Of a stretch of 64,000 bases of DNA, positions 10,001 through 17,444 are shown one piece after another. This DNA is from Colivivens sp963626085 (GTDB taxonomy: Bacteria > Bacteroidota > Bacteroidia > Bacteroidales > Bacteroidaceae). Below the pieces are notes generated by a model. The model was given only the letters and a program-made list of their open reading frames with translations, did no database searches and was not told where the DNA came from. A program made the translations under genes and the position numbers. Position 1 is the stretch's first letter; every line of letters begins with the position of its first letter. Location: contig CAVFVJ010000015.1 in NCBI GenBank assembly GCA_963626085.1, positions 80,639-144,638 of the forward strand, in the 5' to 3' direction.

Positions 10001-10501
10001 GACACAGACAGTACTGACTCCCCCACCCTTGTCTTGTCAGATGTCTTCGTAAGGGAGACGACAGTCGACTCCGACCTCGCCGCTTATCTACCTGAATATT
10101 ATGTGCCGAGCAGCAGTGAGAGGATGAGTCTTTACCGGGAATTGGACAACCTTACTAACCAACAGCAACTGGATGAATACAGGAAACGGTTGCTGGACCG
10201 TTTCGGGGAACTGCCGCATGAAGCAGAGGAACTGCTGAAGATACTGCCTCTGAAATGGATTGCAGCCTCACTGGGATTCGAGAAGGTGACACTGAAGGCA
10301 GGAAAGATGATACTCTACATGGTGAGCAACTTCAACAGCCCCTACTACGACAGCAAGGCGTTCGAGAAGGTCATCAACTATGTGTCGTACCATGCAGGTG
10401 ACGCACGGTTGAGCGAGCACGACAAAAAGCGTACACTCGAAATGAGAAGTGTACGCTCTGTATCTGACGCCCTCGCCATACTCATGGCAGTAAGCACCTG
10501 A
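7082..10501 (+). CDS. mfd: Transcription-repair coupling factor
   Basis: The 1139-residue product has the full Mfd architecture. An N-terminal UvrB-like region (about 1-350) is followed by the CarD-like RNA polymerase-interaction domain (GDYVVHIDHGVGKFGG, about 455-520) and a superfamily 2 translocase with Walker A (GDVGFGKTEVA), the DEEQKFGV box, TATPIPRTLQ and QMRGRVGRG. The C-terminal TRCF domain comes last. Mfd removes RNA polymerase stalled at lesions and recruits UvrA. The only sensible start is a TTG, since no in-frame ATG precedes the conserved N-terminus. The gene converges with the next one, 18 bases apart, without an obvious terminator. Confidence 0.97.
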   Translation: METSDVLRLFAKDQNSKRFTDTLINRKSDIVVDGLIGSSAALLFASTVKTLSDKDKTVPSFLFIMDDEEEAGYFYHDLTQMLGDTDILFFPSSYRRAIKYNQKDDANVVLRTNVLTSVCAPSGQPRMIVTYPEALAERVISRQELTADTINITKGDEIDISELEARLTELGFNITDYVYEPGQFAVRGSIVDIFSFSNDEPYRIDFFGDEVDSIRTFDIQSQLSVDKVETASIVSALEKRDDSQYIHFISFLPADAVIAAHDLQFVADKIELAKQNGFSRQAVIETQSGQEASVPEASFIASGEEFKNVTKDKRKILVSKSKLTDADTTTKGQIYISFNTIAQPLFHKNMEMMTVEFERLIGEGYQILVFADNEKQTQRLEDIFDANRKGESIITFRAVNKAIHEGFIHDSSKLCLFTDHQIFDRYHKYNLKSDKARRGKVALTLKEIQQFEIGDYVVHIDHGVGKFGGLVRMPTNGQMQEMIKLIYQNDDIVYVSIHTLGKVSKYKGKEGTPPRLSRIGTGAWDKMKERVKTKVKDIARDLIRLYSQRQKEQGFAFSHDSYMQHELEASFVYEDTPDQLKATQDVKADMEKTQPMDRLVCGDVGFGKTEVAIRAAFKAATDGKQVAVLVPTTVLAYQHYNTFSKRLKDFPVRIEYLTRARDSKASKNVLQDLKDGKIDIIIGTHKLIGKEVKFKDLGLLIIDEEQKFGVAVKEKLRQMKINVDTLTMTATPIPRTLQFSLMGARDLSIIQTPPPNRYPIQTEIHTFSPEIIAEAINFEMSRNGQVFLVNNKISNLGELKDMISRYVPDARVCIGHGQMSPLELEKVIYDFMNHDYDVLLSTTIVENGIDIPNANTIIINAAHNFGLSDLHQMRGRVGRGNRKAFCYLLAPPLASLNDESRRRLQALENFSELGSGLQIAMQDLDIRGAGNLLGAEQSGFIADLGYETYQKVLAEAMDELRDEIYNGEEKKTGDTDSTDSPTLVLSDVFVRETTVDSDLAAYLPEYYVPSSSERMSLYRELDNLTNQQQLDEYRKRLLDRFGELPHEAEELLKILPLKWIAASLGFEKVTLKAGKMILYMVSNFNSPYYDSKAFEKVINYVSYHAGDARLSEHDKKRTLEMRSVRSVSDALAILMAVST

Positions 10502-10519
10502 TTTCGTCAATGCGTCACC

Positions 10520-11929
10520 CTAGGCGAAAAGGAGGACAAGGCGCAAGCCGAGGGAGTTGCTGGTGAAACCTGGAGAGCAATAGTCTCGGCGAGACACACG
10601 GCAGCTATTGTCATCATCGACCCAACCACCTCCACGGAGGACGTGGTAAGAGCCTGAAGTAACACCCGTAGGATTGGTCTGCGAACTGTAACTGTAACTT
10701 CCATACCAGTCACTGCACCATTCATAGACATTGCCGCTCATATCATACAGACCGAGTTCATTCGGTTGCTTCGTCCCGACCGCATGGGTCGTACTACTGC
10801 TGTTACTTGAATACCATGCCACATCTGCTATATTGTCACTGCCTGAGTACTTGTACCCCTGACTCATGTTGCCACCGCGAGCGGCATACTCCCACTCAGC
10901 CTCTGTTGGCAAACGGAAATTCAGACCAGTCAACGAATTCAGTTTGGTAATGAATGTCTTGCAATCTGTCCACGAAACTTTTTCTACAGGAAGGTCATCG
11001 CCACTGAAGGAAGATGGATTGCTGCCCATGACAGCTTTCCACAACGCCTGGGTCACCTCATACTTACCCATCATGAAACTGCTGAGAGTTACATTGTGAG
11101 TCGGACTCTCATCACTATTAGCATCACTGCCCTGCTCAGATGTCGCACCCATCGTGAACGTACCGCCTTTCACAGGAAGCATCGCAATCTCCACACCTGC
11201 AGCCTTCACATATAGTCCGTTTACCCAACCGTTGTGTGATGACTCCGTAGGTATCGCCATGTGGCCGCTTTTACCCACATTGAGCATGCTACCTGTGCAG
11301 ATACGGGTGAAAGCATAATCTGAACATATTGCACATATTTTACGCTCGTTGTCCGTAAAGTATCCGTATATATAAGGTGTACTGCCAGTGGAAGCTACCG
11401 TTGATGAAATCATTGCATCTGAAGTTGTAAAGATGTTTGTTGCAGGATTGTAACTCTTGTACACCGTAATGCCAGTCAAGCCTACATCTGTGCCCGAACT
11501 GCCGGTGAAACGGATGCGCCCGGTCTTGGGCGACAGGAACGCATTGACCACCAGCGAACCGTCGGTGTAACTGTACATACCGTCCAGTGCCTCATAAATC
11601 TCAGTGTTTGAGTCCAGCGACACAGATGAGGAGGAAGAAGAGGTGGCATTGACGAAGTAACGCGCCTCACACTTCATCTCACTTCCTGTTGGAAGAAAAC
11701 CGTCATGACTGACCGACCATCCAGACGTACTGCTGTAAGTGGCAACACCCTGGATGGTGGCAGTGCCGTTGTAGAACGTGAGATAGATTTTGTCACCTTC
11801 GCTCCACGAAGAGTTGTCAGCTCTTGTCCGCACGTCAGCGGATGCCCAGTCAAAACCCACGACACCACCGACCAGTTCCATCCTTGCCGTATGTTTGCCA
11901 TTTGTGTCTGCAGTCCCCTTGTCCGACAA
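10520..11929 (-). CDS. SUMF1/FGE-like surface protein, apparently 5'-truncated
   Basis: The C-terminal 220 residues form a formylglycine-generating-enzyme-like (SUMF1) domain, with GGTFTMGAT, KYEVTQALWKAVMG, FRLPTEAEWEYAARGG, LGLYDMSGNVYEWCSDW and VLRGGGWVDDD. The N-terminal 240 residues are beta-rich and resemble fimbrillin-like surface domains. In Bacteroidetes such proteins are usually lipoproteins and need not be true sulfatase-activating enzymes. The only start is a TTG at 11929, and the protein then lacks any signal peptide. The frame continues upstream through Cys-Arg-Gln-Thr-Asp-Asp, which resembles the start of a mature lipoprotein, up to a TAG at the edge of a palindromic repeat cluster. 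The gene may therefore be a decayed or truncated copy. Confidence 0.7.
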   Translation of the reverse strand: MSDKGTADTNGKHTARMELVGGVVGFDWASADVRTRADNSSWSEGDKIYLTFYNGTATIQGVATYSSTSGWSVSHDGFLPTGSEMKCEARYFVNATSSSSSSVSLDSNTEIYEALDGMYSYTDGSLVVNAFLSPKTGRIRFTGSSGTDVGLTGITVYKSYNPATNIFTTSDAMISSTVASTGSTPYIYGYFTDNERKICAICSDYAFTRICTGSMLNVGKSGHMAIPTESSHNGWVNGLYVKAAGVEIAMLPVKGGTFTMGATSEQGSDANSDESPTHNVTLSSFMMGKYEVTQALWKAVMGSNPSSFSGDDLPVEKVSWTDCKTFITKLNSLTGLNFRLPTEAEWEYAARGGNMSQGYKYSGSDNIADVAWYSSNSSSTTHAVGTKQPNELGLYDMSGNVYEWCSDWYGSYSYSSQTNPTGVTSGSYHVLRGGGWVDDDNSCRVSRRDYCSPGFTSNSLGLRLVLLFA

Positions 11930-11972
11930 ATCGTCTGTTTGCCGACAGACAGGTATGTTTATTGATGATGAC

Positions 11973-12139
11973 TAGTAGGTGCGGTGTCCCACCGCACAAT
12001 TAATAATCTGTGACGTGAGCCACGTCAACCACTATGCAACGTATGACCCTTCATAATCTGTGACGTGAGCCACGTCACCTACTATGCAACGTGTGACCCT
12101 CATCTTAAAAAAAAGTGCAGTGAGCCACTGCACCTACTA
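11973..12139. repeat. Paired-hairpin palindromic repeat cluster, copy B
   Basis: A cluster of family members fills the gap between the SUMF1-like and AAA ATPase genes. It starts with TAGTAG, GTGCGGTGTCCCACCGCAC, linker AATTAATAATCT (the reverse complement of the linker in copy A) and GTGACGTGAGCCACGTCA. Then come a single hairpin GTGACGTGAGCCACGTCAC at 12060-12078 and GTGCAGTGAGCCACTGCAC at 12115-12133. The words ACTATGCAA and TGACCCT recur with a period of about 50 bases, showing tandem growth. Confidence 0.85.
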
Positions 12140-12147
12140 TGCAAGCC

Positions 12148-13584
12148 CTACACAAACAGGTCTTTTGCCAGGACCTCCTTACCCACGATACTCTTGTGGA
12201 TGCCGTTTGCCACACCGAAGGTAGTTACGAAAGTAGGGACAAGCGACTTGGTGGTATGGGTCTTCTCACGGAACAGCATCATGCGATGGCGGACGTGTTG
12301 CTCGTATTCCTCGCTGACGGTATATTGCCCTGTACTGAACTTCATTTCGCAAAGGTTGATGGTATGGTCGCCCCTGTCTATCACCAAGTCTATCTGTGCC
12401 CCATTGTCCTCCGGGTTCTCCTTGGATGCAGTGTATCTCCAGGCAGAGGCACTGGTAGAGATGCCAGATATGCCAAGAGCCTGCTTAATCTGAGGAAGAT
12501 GGGTGAGACAGACCAACTCGAACGACACCCCTTGCCACGACAGGACAGATCGGGAGTCGTAATTGTTTGTCCACCATTGCTCGTCCTTGGCATTCTGTTG
12601 CCCGACAAACTTATAATAAAATAAGGTGTAGAAATCCACGAGACGATAAATGGTACCTCGCACCTTGTTGCCAAACTGTATGTAGGAAACGATAAAGTCA
12701 CAACGTTCCAAGTTATGTATGATAGTGGTCAGACGGTTGCCATCCAGTTTCGTGGCTTTCTGTATTTGAATATAGGTGAGACCCTCCTTGTGTTTGTTGA
12801 GCAAATCCACGACCTCAAGATATTTGTCCGACTTATTGAATATGGCATTGTAGAGTTCCTCGAACTCAGTTCTTAGCTCACCGTTCTTCCTGAAGAAAAG
12901 CCTGTCTATATTTGACAAGATGCTTTCCGACGGGTCAAGCAGACTCAGGTAGAACGGAATACCGCCCAATATCATATACAGTTGCAGGATCTGATAATCG
13001 TCCAAGGCCATGCCTTGGCTTGTCAAGTAATCCCTGGTTTCTTTCAGACTAAATGGACGTACATAGATATTGCAAGTAATCCGGGCATGCAGACCACCCG
13101 GATTTTCCACGAGTTTGTCCATCATCCAAGAAGAAGCCGAACCGCTGGCAATGAATACGATGTCCCTTCTTCGTGCCCCCCAGCCATTCCAAAAGCACTC
13201 CAAGGCCTCCACAAATTCAGACTGAGGCGTGTCAATCCAAGGCATCTCATCTATGAACACCACCTTCTTGCGTTCGGTCGGGAGAGACTCCAGATAGTTC
13301 TCCAATGCATCAAAGGCATCCATCCAATCCGCAAATTTAGGTTGGTGCTCCAGTCCCGCAGCCTTCTTGAAAGCCTTGGCGAAGGCACGTAACTGCATCG
13401 TCTTTGTCAGGCGATGACCGCCAACAAAGGTGAAATCGAATTTCCCTTGGAAGTAGTTGTCAACCAGAAAAGTCTTGCCGACACGCCTTCTGCCATAGAC
13501 GATGACAAACTCAGATCGACCAGAATTCATGCATCTGTCCAAAGCTTCCATTTCCTTTTCTCTGCCAATGATTACCTGTTGCAT
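12148..13584 (-). CDS. AAA ATPase with DUF234/PD-(D/E)XK-like C-terminus
   Basis: The 478-residue protein begins with GREKEMEALD and has Walker A GRRRVGKT (31-38) and Walker B VVFIDEMPWID (about 108-118), followed by SGSASSWM. The C-terminal part contains QIDLVIDRG followed by EMKF, the D...ExK pattern of a nuclease-like DUF234 fold. Proteins of this class (ATPase_2 plus DUF234) are widespread in Bacteroidetes and archaea, and their role is unknown. The start at 13584 is chosen because an earlier ATG at 13611 overlaps the promoter -7 element. A near-perfect 60-bp palindrome lies just upstream of that promoter, suggesting self-regulation. Confidence 0.85.
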   Translation of the reverse strand: MQQVIIGREKEMEALDRCMNSGRSEFVIVYGRRRVGKTFLVDNYFQGKFDFTFVGGHRLTKTMQLRAFAKAFKKAAGLEHQPKFADWMDAFDALENYLESLPTERKKVVFIDEMPWIDTPQSEFVEALECFWNGWGARRRDIVFIASGSASSWMMDKLVENPGGLHARITCNIYVRPFSLKETRDYLTSQGMALDDYQILQLYMILGGIPFYLSLLDPSESILSNIDRLFFRKNGELRTEFEELYNAIFNKSDKYLEVVDLLNKHKEGLTYIQIQKATKLDGNRLTTIIHNLERCDFIVSYIQFGNKVRGTIYRLVDFYTLFYYKFVGQQNAKDEQWWTNNYDSRSVLSWQGVSFELVCLTHLPQIKQALGISGISTSASAWRYTASKENPEDNGAQIDLVIDRGDHTINLCEMKFSTGQYTVSEEYEQHVRHRMMLFREKTHTTKSLVPTFVTTFGVANGIHKSIVGKEVLAKDLFV

Positions 13585-13608
13585 AAAACATCTGCTTTTG
13601 TTCACGTG

Positions 13609-13616
13609 CAAAGATA
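13609..13616 (-). promoter_or_regulatory. Promoter -7 element of AAA ATPase gene
   Basis: TATCTTTG (13616 to 13609) on the minus strand, about 25 bases before the chosen ATG. It rules out the longer reading of the gene. Confidence 0.65.
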
Positions 13617-13646
13617 GGGCAAATTCACGAAAGGGAACAAGAAATA

Positions 13647-13706
13647 TGCGACCTTTTCGTACTTTATCTCATATTTTTTAGTGAGATAAAGTGCAAAAAG
13701 GTCGCA
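13647..13706. promoter_or_regulatory. 60-bp palindrome upstream of AAA ATPase promoter
   Basis: Two 25-base arms (13647-13671 and 13682-13706) are complementary except for one A/C mismatch and one G/T pair, around a 10-base AT-rich spacer. The left arm reads TGCGACCTTTT, CGT, ACTTTATCTCA. It sits about 30 bases upstream of the -7 element and 32 bases after the stop of the preceding ATPase gene. It could be an operator, or a terminator for the upstream gene, though no clear T-run follows either arm. Confidence 0.75.
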
Positions 13707-13738
13707 CGTTCCACATGTATGCCACCACACAAGACGAG

Positions 13739-14941
13739 TCAGCACTTCCCTAGCAGCCACTTCAATGCATTGATCCGCCTGATTCCATTATAGTCGGTAG
13801 CAGGATCCTCATCGAGTGTGAGTATCATCTTTGGATATTGGTCGTTAATTTGCTGGAGCGACTTCAATTCACGCTTTAGCGTAGCCTCGTCCCTGACTGT
13901 AGCAGCCACTTGGTAATAGGCTATGGAATCCTCGTCCATTGCCACAAAATCCACTTCCATTGCGTCTGTCTTGCCGATATACACCTTCTTCTGTCTGCGC
14001 AGAAGTTCGAGATACACGACATTCTCCAAGATACGGCCTGCATCGAAGGAGCGCGAACCCAGAAGCATCCGCCTCAGACCTACGTCCACAAGATAGTACT
14101 TGCCGAGGGTCTTGAGCAGTTGTTTGCCCTTAACGTTGTACCTCTTGCATTCATAGACAAAGAAGGTTTCCATGAGCGATGACAGGTAGCGTTCCACTGC
14201 CTTCTGGTCTATCTTCCTTCCATCGGCAGTCATGATATCAGCGATGCGTTTGGTGGAAAGGATATTTCCTATGTTGTCAGCAGCGAAGCGTATTACACTT
14301 TCCAGCATCATCACGTCCGGCAGCTTCCTGCGGCTCACGATGTCCTTCAGCACAATGGTGTTGTAGATACTGCTGAGGTAATCGCTTATTTCTGATGGAG
14401 AGTCCAGTTCCAACGTATATGGGAAACCACTTTTGGTGATGTAGTCGGTATAGGCTTGCGACAGGTTATCGGCTGCTCCGATGCCGTCTACGTACTCCTT
14501 GAAGGAAAGTGGAAGCATGGCAATTTCCACGTATCTACCGGAGAGCAATGAAGCGATTTCACTTGACAGCATATAAGCGTTCGAGCCTGTGATGTACATA
14601 TCAACAGTAGGTTTGAGGTTTATGCTGTTGACAATGTCCGGAAAGTCCTTCACATGCTGAATCTCGTCAAAGAAGATGTAGGTTTGTCTGTCCTCTCTGA
14701 CAAGAGGCTTGACATAGGCGTACAAGTTCTGAGGGTCACGAAGTTCATGAAAGTCATAATCCTCGAAATTGACATATATAATCTGGTCGGACGTGACACC
14801 TTGCCCGATAAGCCAGTCACGGTAAATCTCCATGATGGTGGATTTGCCGCAGCGCCGTATGCCGGTTATTACCTTTATAAGTTTCTTGTCGCGGAAAGCG
14901 ATAAGTTTGTCAAGGTAGGTACGTCGTTCTATTCTCTTCAT
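13739..14941 (-). CDS. AAA ATPase with DUF4143 C-terminus
   Basis: The 400-residue protein has Walker A GIRRCGKST (27-35), Walker B TYIFFDEIQH (about 90-99) and the ITGSNAYMLSSE sensor-like segment. Then come LSGRYVEIAMLPLSFKEY and a C-terminal DUF4143 region with MEVDFVA and YYQVAATV. In DUF4143 the nuclease-like motif is often degraded, as here (QVA where ExK would be expected). This class of ATPase is abundant in gut Bacteroidetes and is sometimes linked to toxin-like or stress functions, but the role is not settled. The start at 14941 is chosen because the upstream extension crosses the promoter. It is next to, but not obviously co-transcribed with, the other AAA ATPase. Confidence 0.85.
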   Translation of the reverse strand: MKRIERRTYLDKLIAFRDKKLIKVITGIRRCGKSTIMEIYRDWLIGQGVTSDQIIYVNFEDYDFHELRDPQNLYAYVKPLVREDRQTYIFFDEIQHVKDFPDIVNSINLKPTVDMYITGSNAYMLSSEIASLLSGRYVEIAMLPLSFKEYVDGIGAADNLSQAYTDYITKSGFPYTLELDSPSEISDYLSSIYNTIVLKDIVSRRKLPDVMMLESVIRFAADNIGNILSTKRIADIMTADGRKIDQKAVERYLSSLMETFFVYECKRYNVKGKQLLKTLGKYYLVDVGLRRMLLGSRSFDAGRILENVVYLELLRRQKKVYIGKTDAMEVDFVAMDEDSIAYYQVAATVRDEATLKRELKSLQQINDQYPKMILTLDEDPATDYNGIRRINALKWLLGKC

Positions 14942-14966
14942 AGCCCATTCCGTTAGAGTTACAGGG

Positions 14967-14974
14967 CAAAGATA
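14967..14974 (-). promoter_or_regulatory. Promoter -7 element of DUF4143 ATPase gene
   Basis: TATCTTTG (14974 to 14967) on the minus strand, 25 bases before the ATG at 14941. Confidence 0.65.
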
Positions 14975-14980
14975 CACATT

Positions 14981-15048
14981 TTTTAGGTTCATTCAACCTA
15001 AAAGTATCCAAATCCCCAAAGTTTTAGGTCGTTTCAACCTAAAACTTT
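14981..15048. promoter_or_regulatory. Two operator-like palindromes at the DUF4143 ATPase promoter
   Basis: The first palindrome (14981-15003) has perfect arms TTTTAGGTT/AACCTAAAA around five bases and fills the space just upstream of the -7 element. The second (15018-15048) has perfect 12-base arms AAAGTTTTAGGT/ACCTAAAACTTT around seven bases. Their centres lie 41 bases apart, close to four helical turns. Repeated sites in the core promoter are typical of repressor binding. Confidence 0.75.
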
Positions 15049-15122
15049 TGTTTTTGTTCACCTACAAAGAAAAGGCACGTAGTAATTACATGATTATTAA
15101 AACACGTCACATATTAAAAAAA

Positions 15123-15147
15123 GTGCGGTGGGACACCGCACCTACTA
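15123..15147. repeat. Paired-hairpin repeat family, half copy C
   Basis: A run of seven A (15116-15122), then hairpin GTGCGGTGGGACACCGCAC and CTACTA. Only the right half of the family unit is present. Confidence 0.8.
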
Positions 15148-15149
15148 AT

Positions 15150-15180
15150 CAAAAACACCGCCATGAATCATGGCGGTGTC
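15150..15180 (-). terminator. Intrinsic terminator of the BspA-like gene
   Basis: ACACCGCCATG and its complement (15155-15165 and 15169-15179) form an 11-bp stem with a three-base loop. On the minus strand it is followed by TTTTTGATT. It lies about 50 bases after the stop of the leucine-rich repeat gene. Confidence 0.8.
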
Positions 15181-15229
15181 TCTCATTATCGGCATCCTTC
15201 GGATGCGTTGTTATCTTTGTGTCTGTAAG

Positions 15230-16996
15230 TTATTTGGCAGCATTGACCTTGACGGTCTTGCCAGCTGCCTTTACAACATATATACCTGCTGACGGAACAA
15301 CTACTGTACTTGCTGTGCCGCTGTAAACCAACGTACCACTGATGCTGTACACTTCAACTACAGTATTTGCTGCAACTCCTGTCACGGTGATTACTCCGTT
15401 GCTTGCTGAAACAGTCACTTTGCTATCCTGTGACATACCATTGATACCAGCAACAATGCTGTAGAAATCCTTCCATTGGTCTGCGGTCTTGTAATCTTCT
15501 ACAGAACCCTTAGGCACAATCAGCTCACATTTGCTCTTGTCCGTCTCATAGAAGGTTGTGCTCTCACAGGCAGGAGGAGTCACTGCCAGACATTCTATTT
15601 TCTCCAGTGACGTGCATCTGTAGAACGCATAGCCGCCTATCTTTGTTACGGTACTTGGGATTATCACACTCTTCAGTCCGGTGCAGCTATCGAACACTGA
15701 GTTCACAATTTCTGTTATTGAGCTGGGAATAGTCACGCTGGTCAACCCTGTACCATAGAACGCATACGACCCAATGCTTGTCACTGAATTGGAAATATCA
15801 ACACTTGTCAGCCCAGAGCAGTAACTGAATGCAAATTGTTGAATGCTCGTCACTGAGCTTGGAATGGTCACGCTTGTTATATCGGATTTTCTGTAGAACG
15901 CATAGTCACCAATTGTAGTAACTCCATCTCCGATAACGACACTTGTGACAGACAGCTCTCTCCATGGAGCAACATTATCAACAGAATAGTAGCTATACAT
16001 CGCACCATCACCCTCGATTGTCAGCAGACCTTCGTCGTTCAGAGTCCATGTGATGTTGTCACCGCAATTGCCTGATGCCACTACTTTAGCCTGCAAGGCT
16101 TCGATACTTGAAAAATCGCTCCATGGAGCTGTAGACCGGTATGTTTCTATGGATTTCTCCGGTACGTACAACACGCATTCTCCAACTTCCATGAAGACCA
16201 TTTCACCACATACAGGAGGGATTTCTGCTTTTGATTCTATTTTCTTCAGTCCTTTGCAGGAAGCGAACGCATAGCCGTCAATTTTTGTCACAGAGCTGGG
16301 GATGGTCGCACTTGTCAGTCCAGAGCAATTGGCAAACGCATATTCACCTATGCTTGTTAGAGAGTTAGGGATGTCAATGCTCGTCAGCCCTGTACAACCG
16401 TCAAACGCATTGTTGCCAATGCTTATTACCGAGTTGGGGATGTCAATGCTCGTCAGCCCTGTACAATTAAAAAATGCATTTACACCAATGCTTGTCACAG
16501 AGTTGGGAATGTTCACGCTCTTCAATCCCGAGCAATAACTGAACACGTAGTCGGGAAAGCTTGTCACCGAGCTGGGGATGTTAATGCTTGTCAGTGCTCC
16601 GCAGTAATAGAACGCACCTTGGCCAACGCTTGTCACAGAGTTGGGGATGTCCACGCTTGTCAGTCCTGCATACGTGAACGCATGATGACCAATGCTTGTT
16701 ACTGAGTTGGGAATTTCAATGCTTGTCATCGAAGCGCACGAACCGAAAGCATAGGTTCCAATCGTTGTAACTCCATTTTTGATGACAACATTTCGGGGAG
16801 ACTGTCCCCAAGGAGCAGAACCGTTATACGGAAAGTCAGTCATCGCTCCTGTGCCGCTAATTGTCAGTACGCTATCGGCATCCAGCGTCCATGTGAGGTT
16901 ATCACCGCACGCGCCAGATTGCTGTGCCCGAAGACTGGGGGCAACCAGCATGAAAAGTGCGGTCATCACTGTGAATAAGTAGAATTTTCTTGTCAT
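15230..16996 (-). CDS. BspA-like leucine-rich repeat surface protein
   Basis: The 588-residue protein has a signal peptide ending in LRAQ. There are two similar modules, each beginning with CGDN(L/I)TWTL and GDGAM-type segments, followed by LRR_5 repeats of about 23 residues (for example TSIDIPNSVTSIGNNAFDGC) and closed by a cap with a Val-Pro segment. The last 75 residues resemble a type IX secretion sorting domain (VYSISGTLVYSG, GIYVVKAAGKTVKVNAAK). Proteins of the BspA class bind host proteins or other bacteria in related species. Here only surface location and repeat nature can be claimed. It is a single-gene unit with its own promoter and terminator. Confidence 0.9.
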   Translation of the reverse strand: MTRKFYLFTVMTALFMLVAPSLRAQQSGACGDNLTWTLDADSVLTISGTGAMTDFPYNGSAPWGQSPRNVVIKNGVTTIGTYAFGSCASMTSIEIPNSVTSIGHHAFTYAGLTSVDIPNSVTSVGQGAFYYCGALTSINIPSSVTSFPDYVFSYCSGLKSVNIPNSVTSIGVNAFFNCTGLTSIDIPNSVISIGNNAFDGCTGLTSIDIPNSLTSIGEYAFANCSGLTSATIPSSVTKIDGYAFASCKGLKKIESKAEIPPVCGEMVFMEVGECVLYVPEKSIETYRSTAPWSDFSSIEALQAKVVASGNCGDNITWTLNDEGLLTIEGDGAMYSYYSVDNVAPWRELSVTSVVIGDGVTTIGDYAFYRKSDITSVTIPSSVTSIQQFAFSYCSGLTSVDISNSVTSIGSYAFYGTGLTSVTIPSSITEIVNSVFDSCTGLKSVIIPSTVTKIGGYAFYRCTSLEKIECLAVTPPACESTTFYETDKSKCELIVPKGSVEDYKTADQWKDFYSIVAGINGMSQDSKVTVSASNGVITVTGVAANTVVEVYSISGTLVYSGTASTVVVPSAGIYVVKAAGKTVKVNAAK

Positions 16997-17062
16997 AATC
17001 GTTTGTTGTTAAATTAATTAATTATTAATAGTTGATTAATGTGTTGCTCCATTTTCGGTTTG

Positions 17063-17070
17063 CAAAGTTA
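17063..17070 (-). promoter_or_regulatory. Promoter -7 element of BspA-like gene
   Basis: TAACTTTG (17070 to 17063) on the minus strand, giving a leader of about 60 nt before the ATG at 16996. No strong -33 element is seen. Confidence 0.6.
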
Positions 17071-17183
17071 GACATATTGCAGATAAGGGTAATCGCCCCC
17101 CACGTTAACTTTTGTTAATACAGCGAATTTCATGGGCAAATTCCCTGCAATCTTACACAATTCAGCGTCAATTATGCACACAT

Positions 17184-17292
17184 TAGTAGGTGACGTGTCC
17201 CACGTCACAGATTATTGTCTGTGCAGTGAGCCACTGCACCTACTACCTGAGTCACAGATTATTGTCTGTGCAGTGAGCCACTGCACCTACTA
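17184..17292. repeat. Paired-hairpin palindromic repeat, copy D plus half copy
   Basis: A complete unit (17184-17245: TAGTAG, GTGACGTGTCCCACGTCAC, AGATTATTGTCT, GTGCAGTGAGCCACTGCAC, CTACTA) is followed directly by a second unit that keeps only GTCAC, the same linker, the right hairpin and CTACTA (17251-17292). It lies in the 690-base gene-free region between the BspA-like gene and the LysE-like gene. Confidence 0.85.
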
Positions 17293-17444
17293 CTTGAGTG
17301 TAGCTACACACGATGCGGTGCCGAGTGCGGTGAGTGCTGCAGTGATGATGGCATCCTTCTGTAACACTGGGCAACTGTCAAATTGCGCAAGATGTGTAGT
17401 CTTGTCCTGTCTTTATGATACCCCCCCGTAGACACCCCTGTAGA

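Noticed and set aside
13647..13706. Simple intrinsic terminator for the DUF4143 ATPase gene
   Set aside because: The palindrome is much longer than a usual terminator and no clear T-run follows it, so an operator role is listed first while termination stays possible.
12148..14941. A toxin-antitoxin or restriction system made of the two AAA ATPases
   Set aside because: Each has its own promoter and no small partner or methyltransferase gene is beside them; nothing supports a joint system.
3022..17292. CRISPR array as explanation for the repeated hairpins
   Set aside because: Units are not separated by unique spacers of constant length and no cas gene is near; they are dispersed palindromes.
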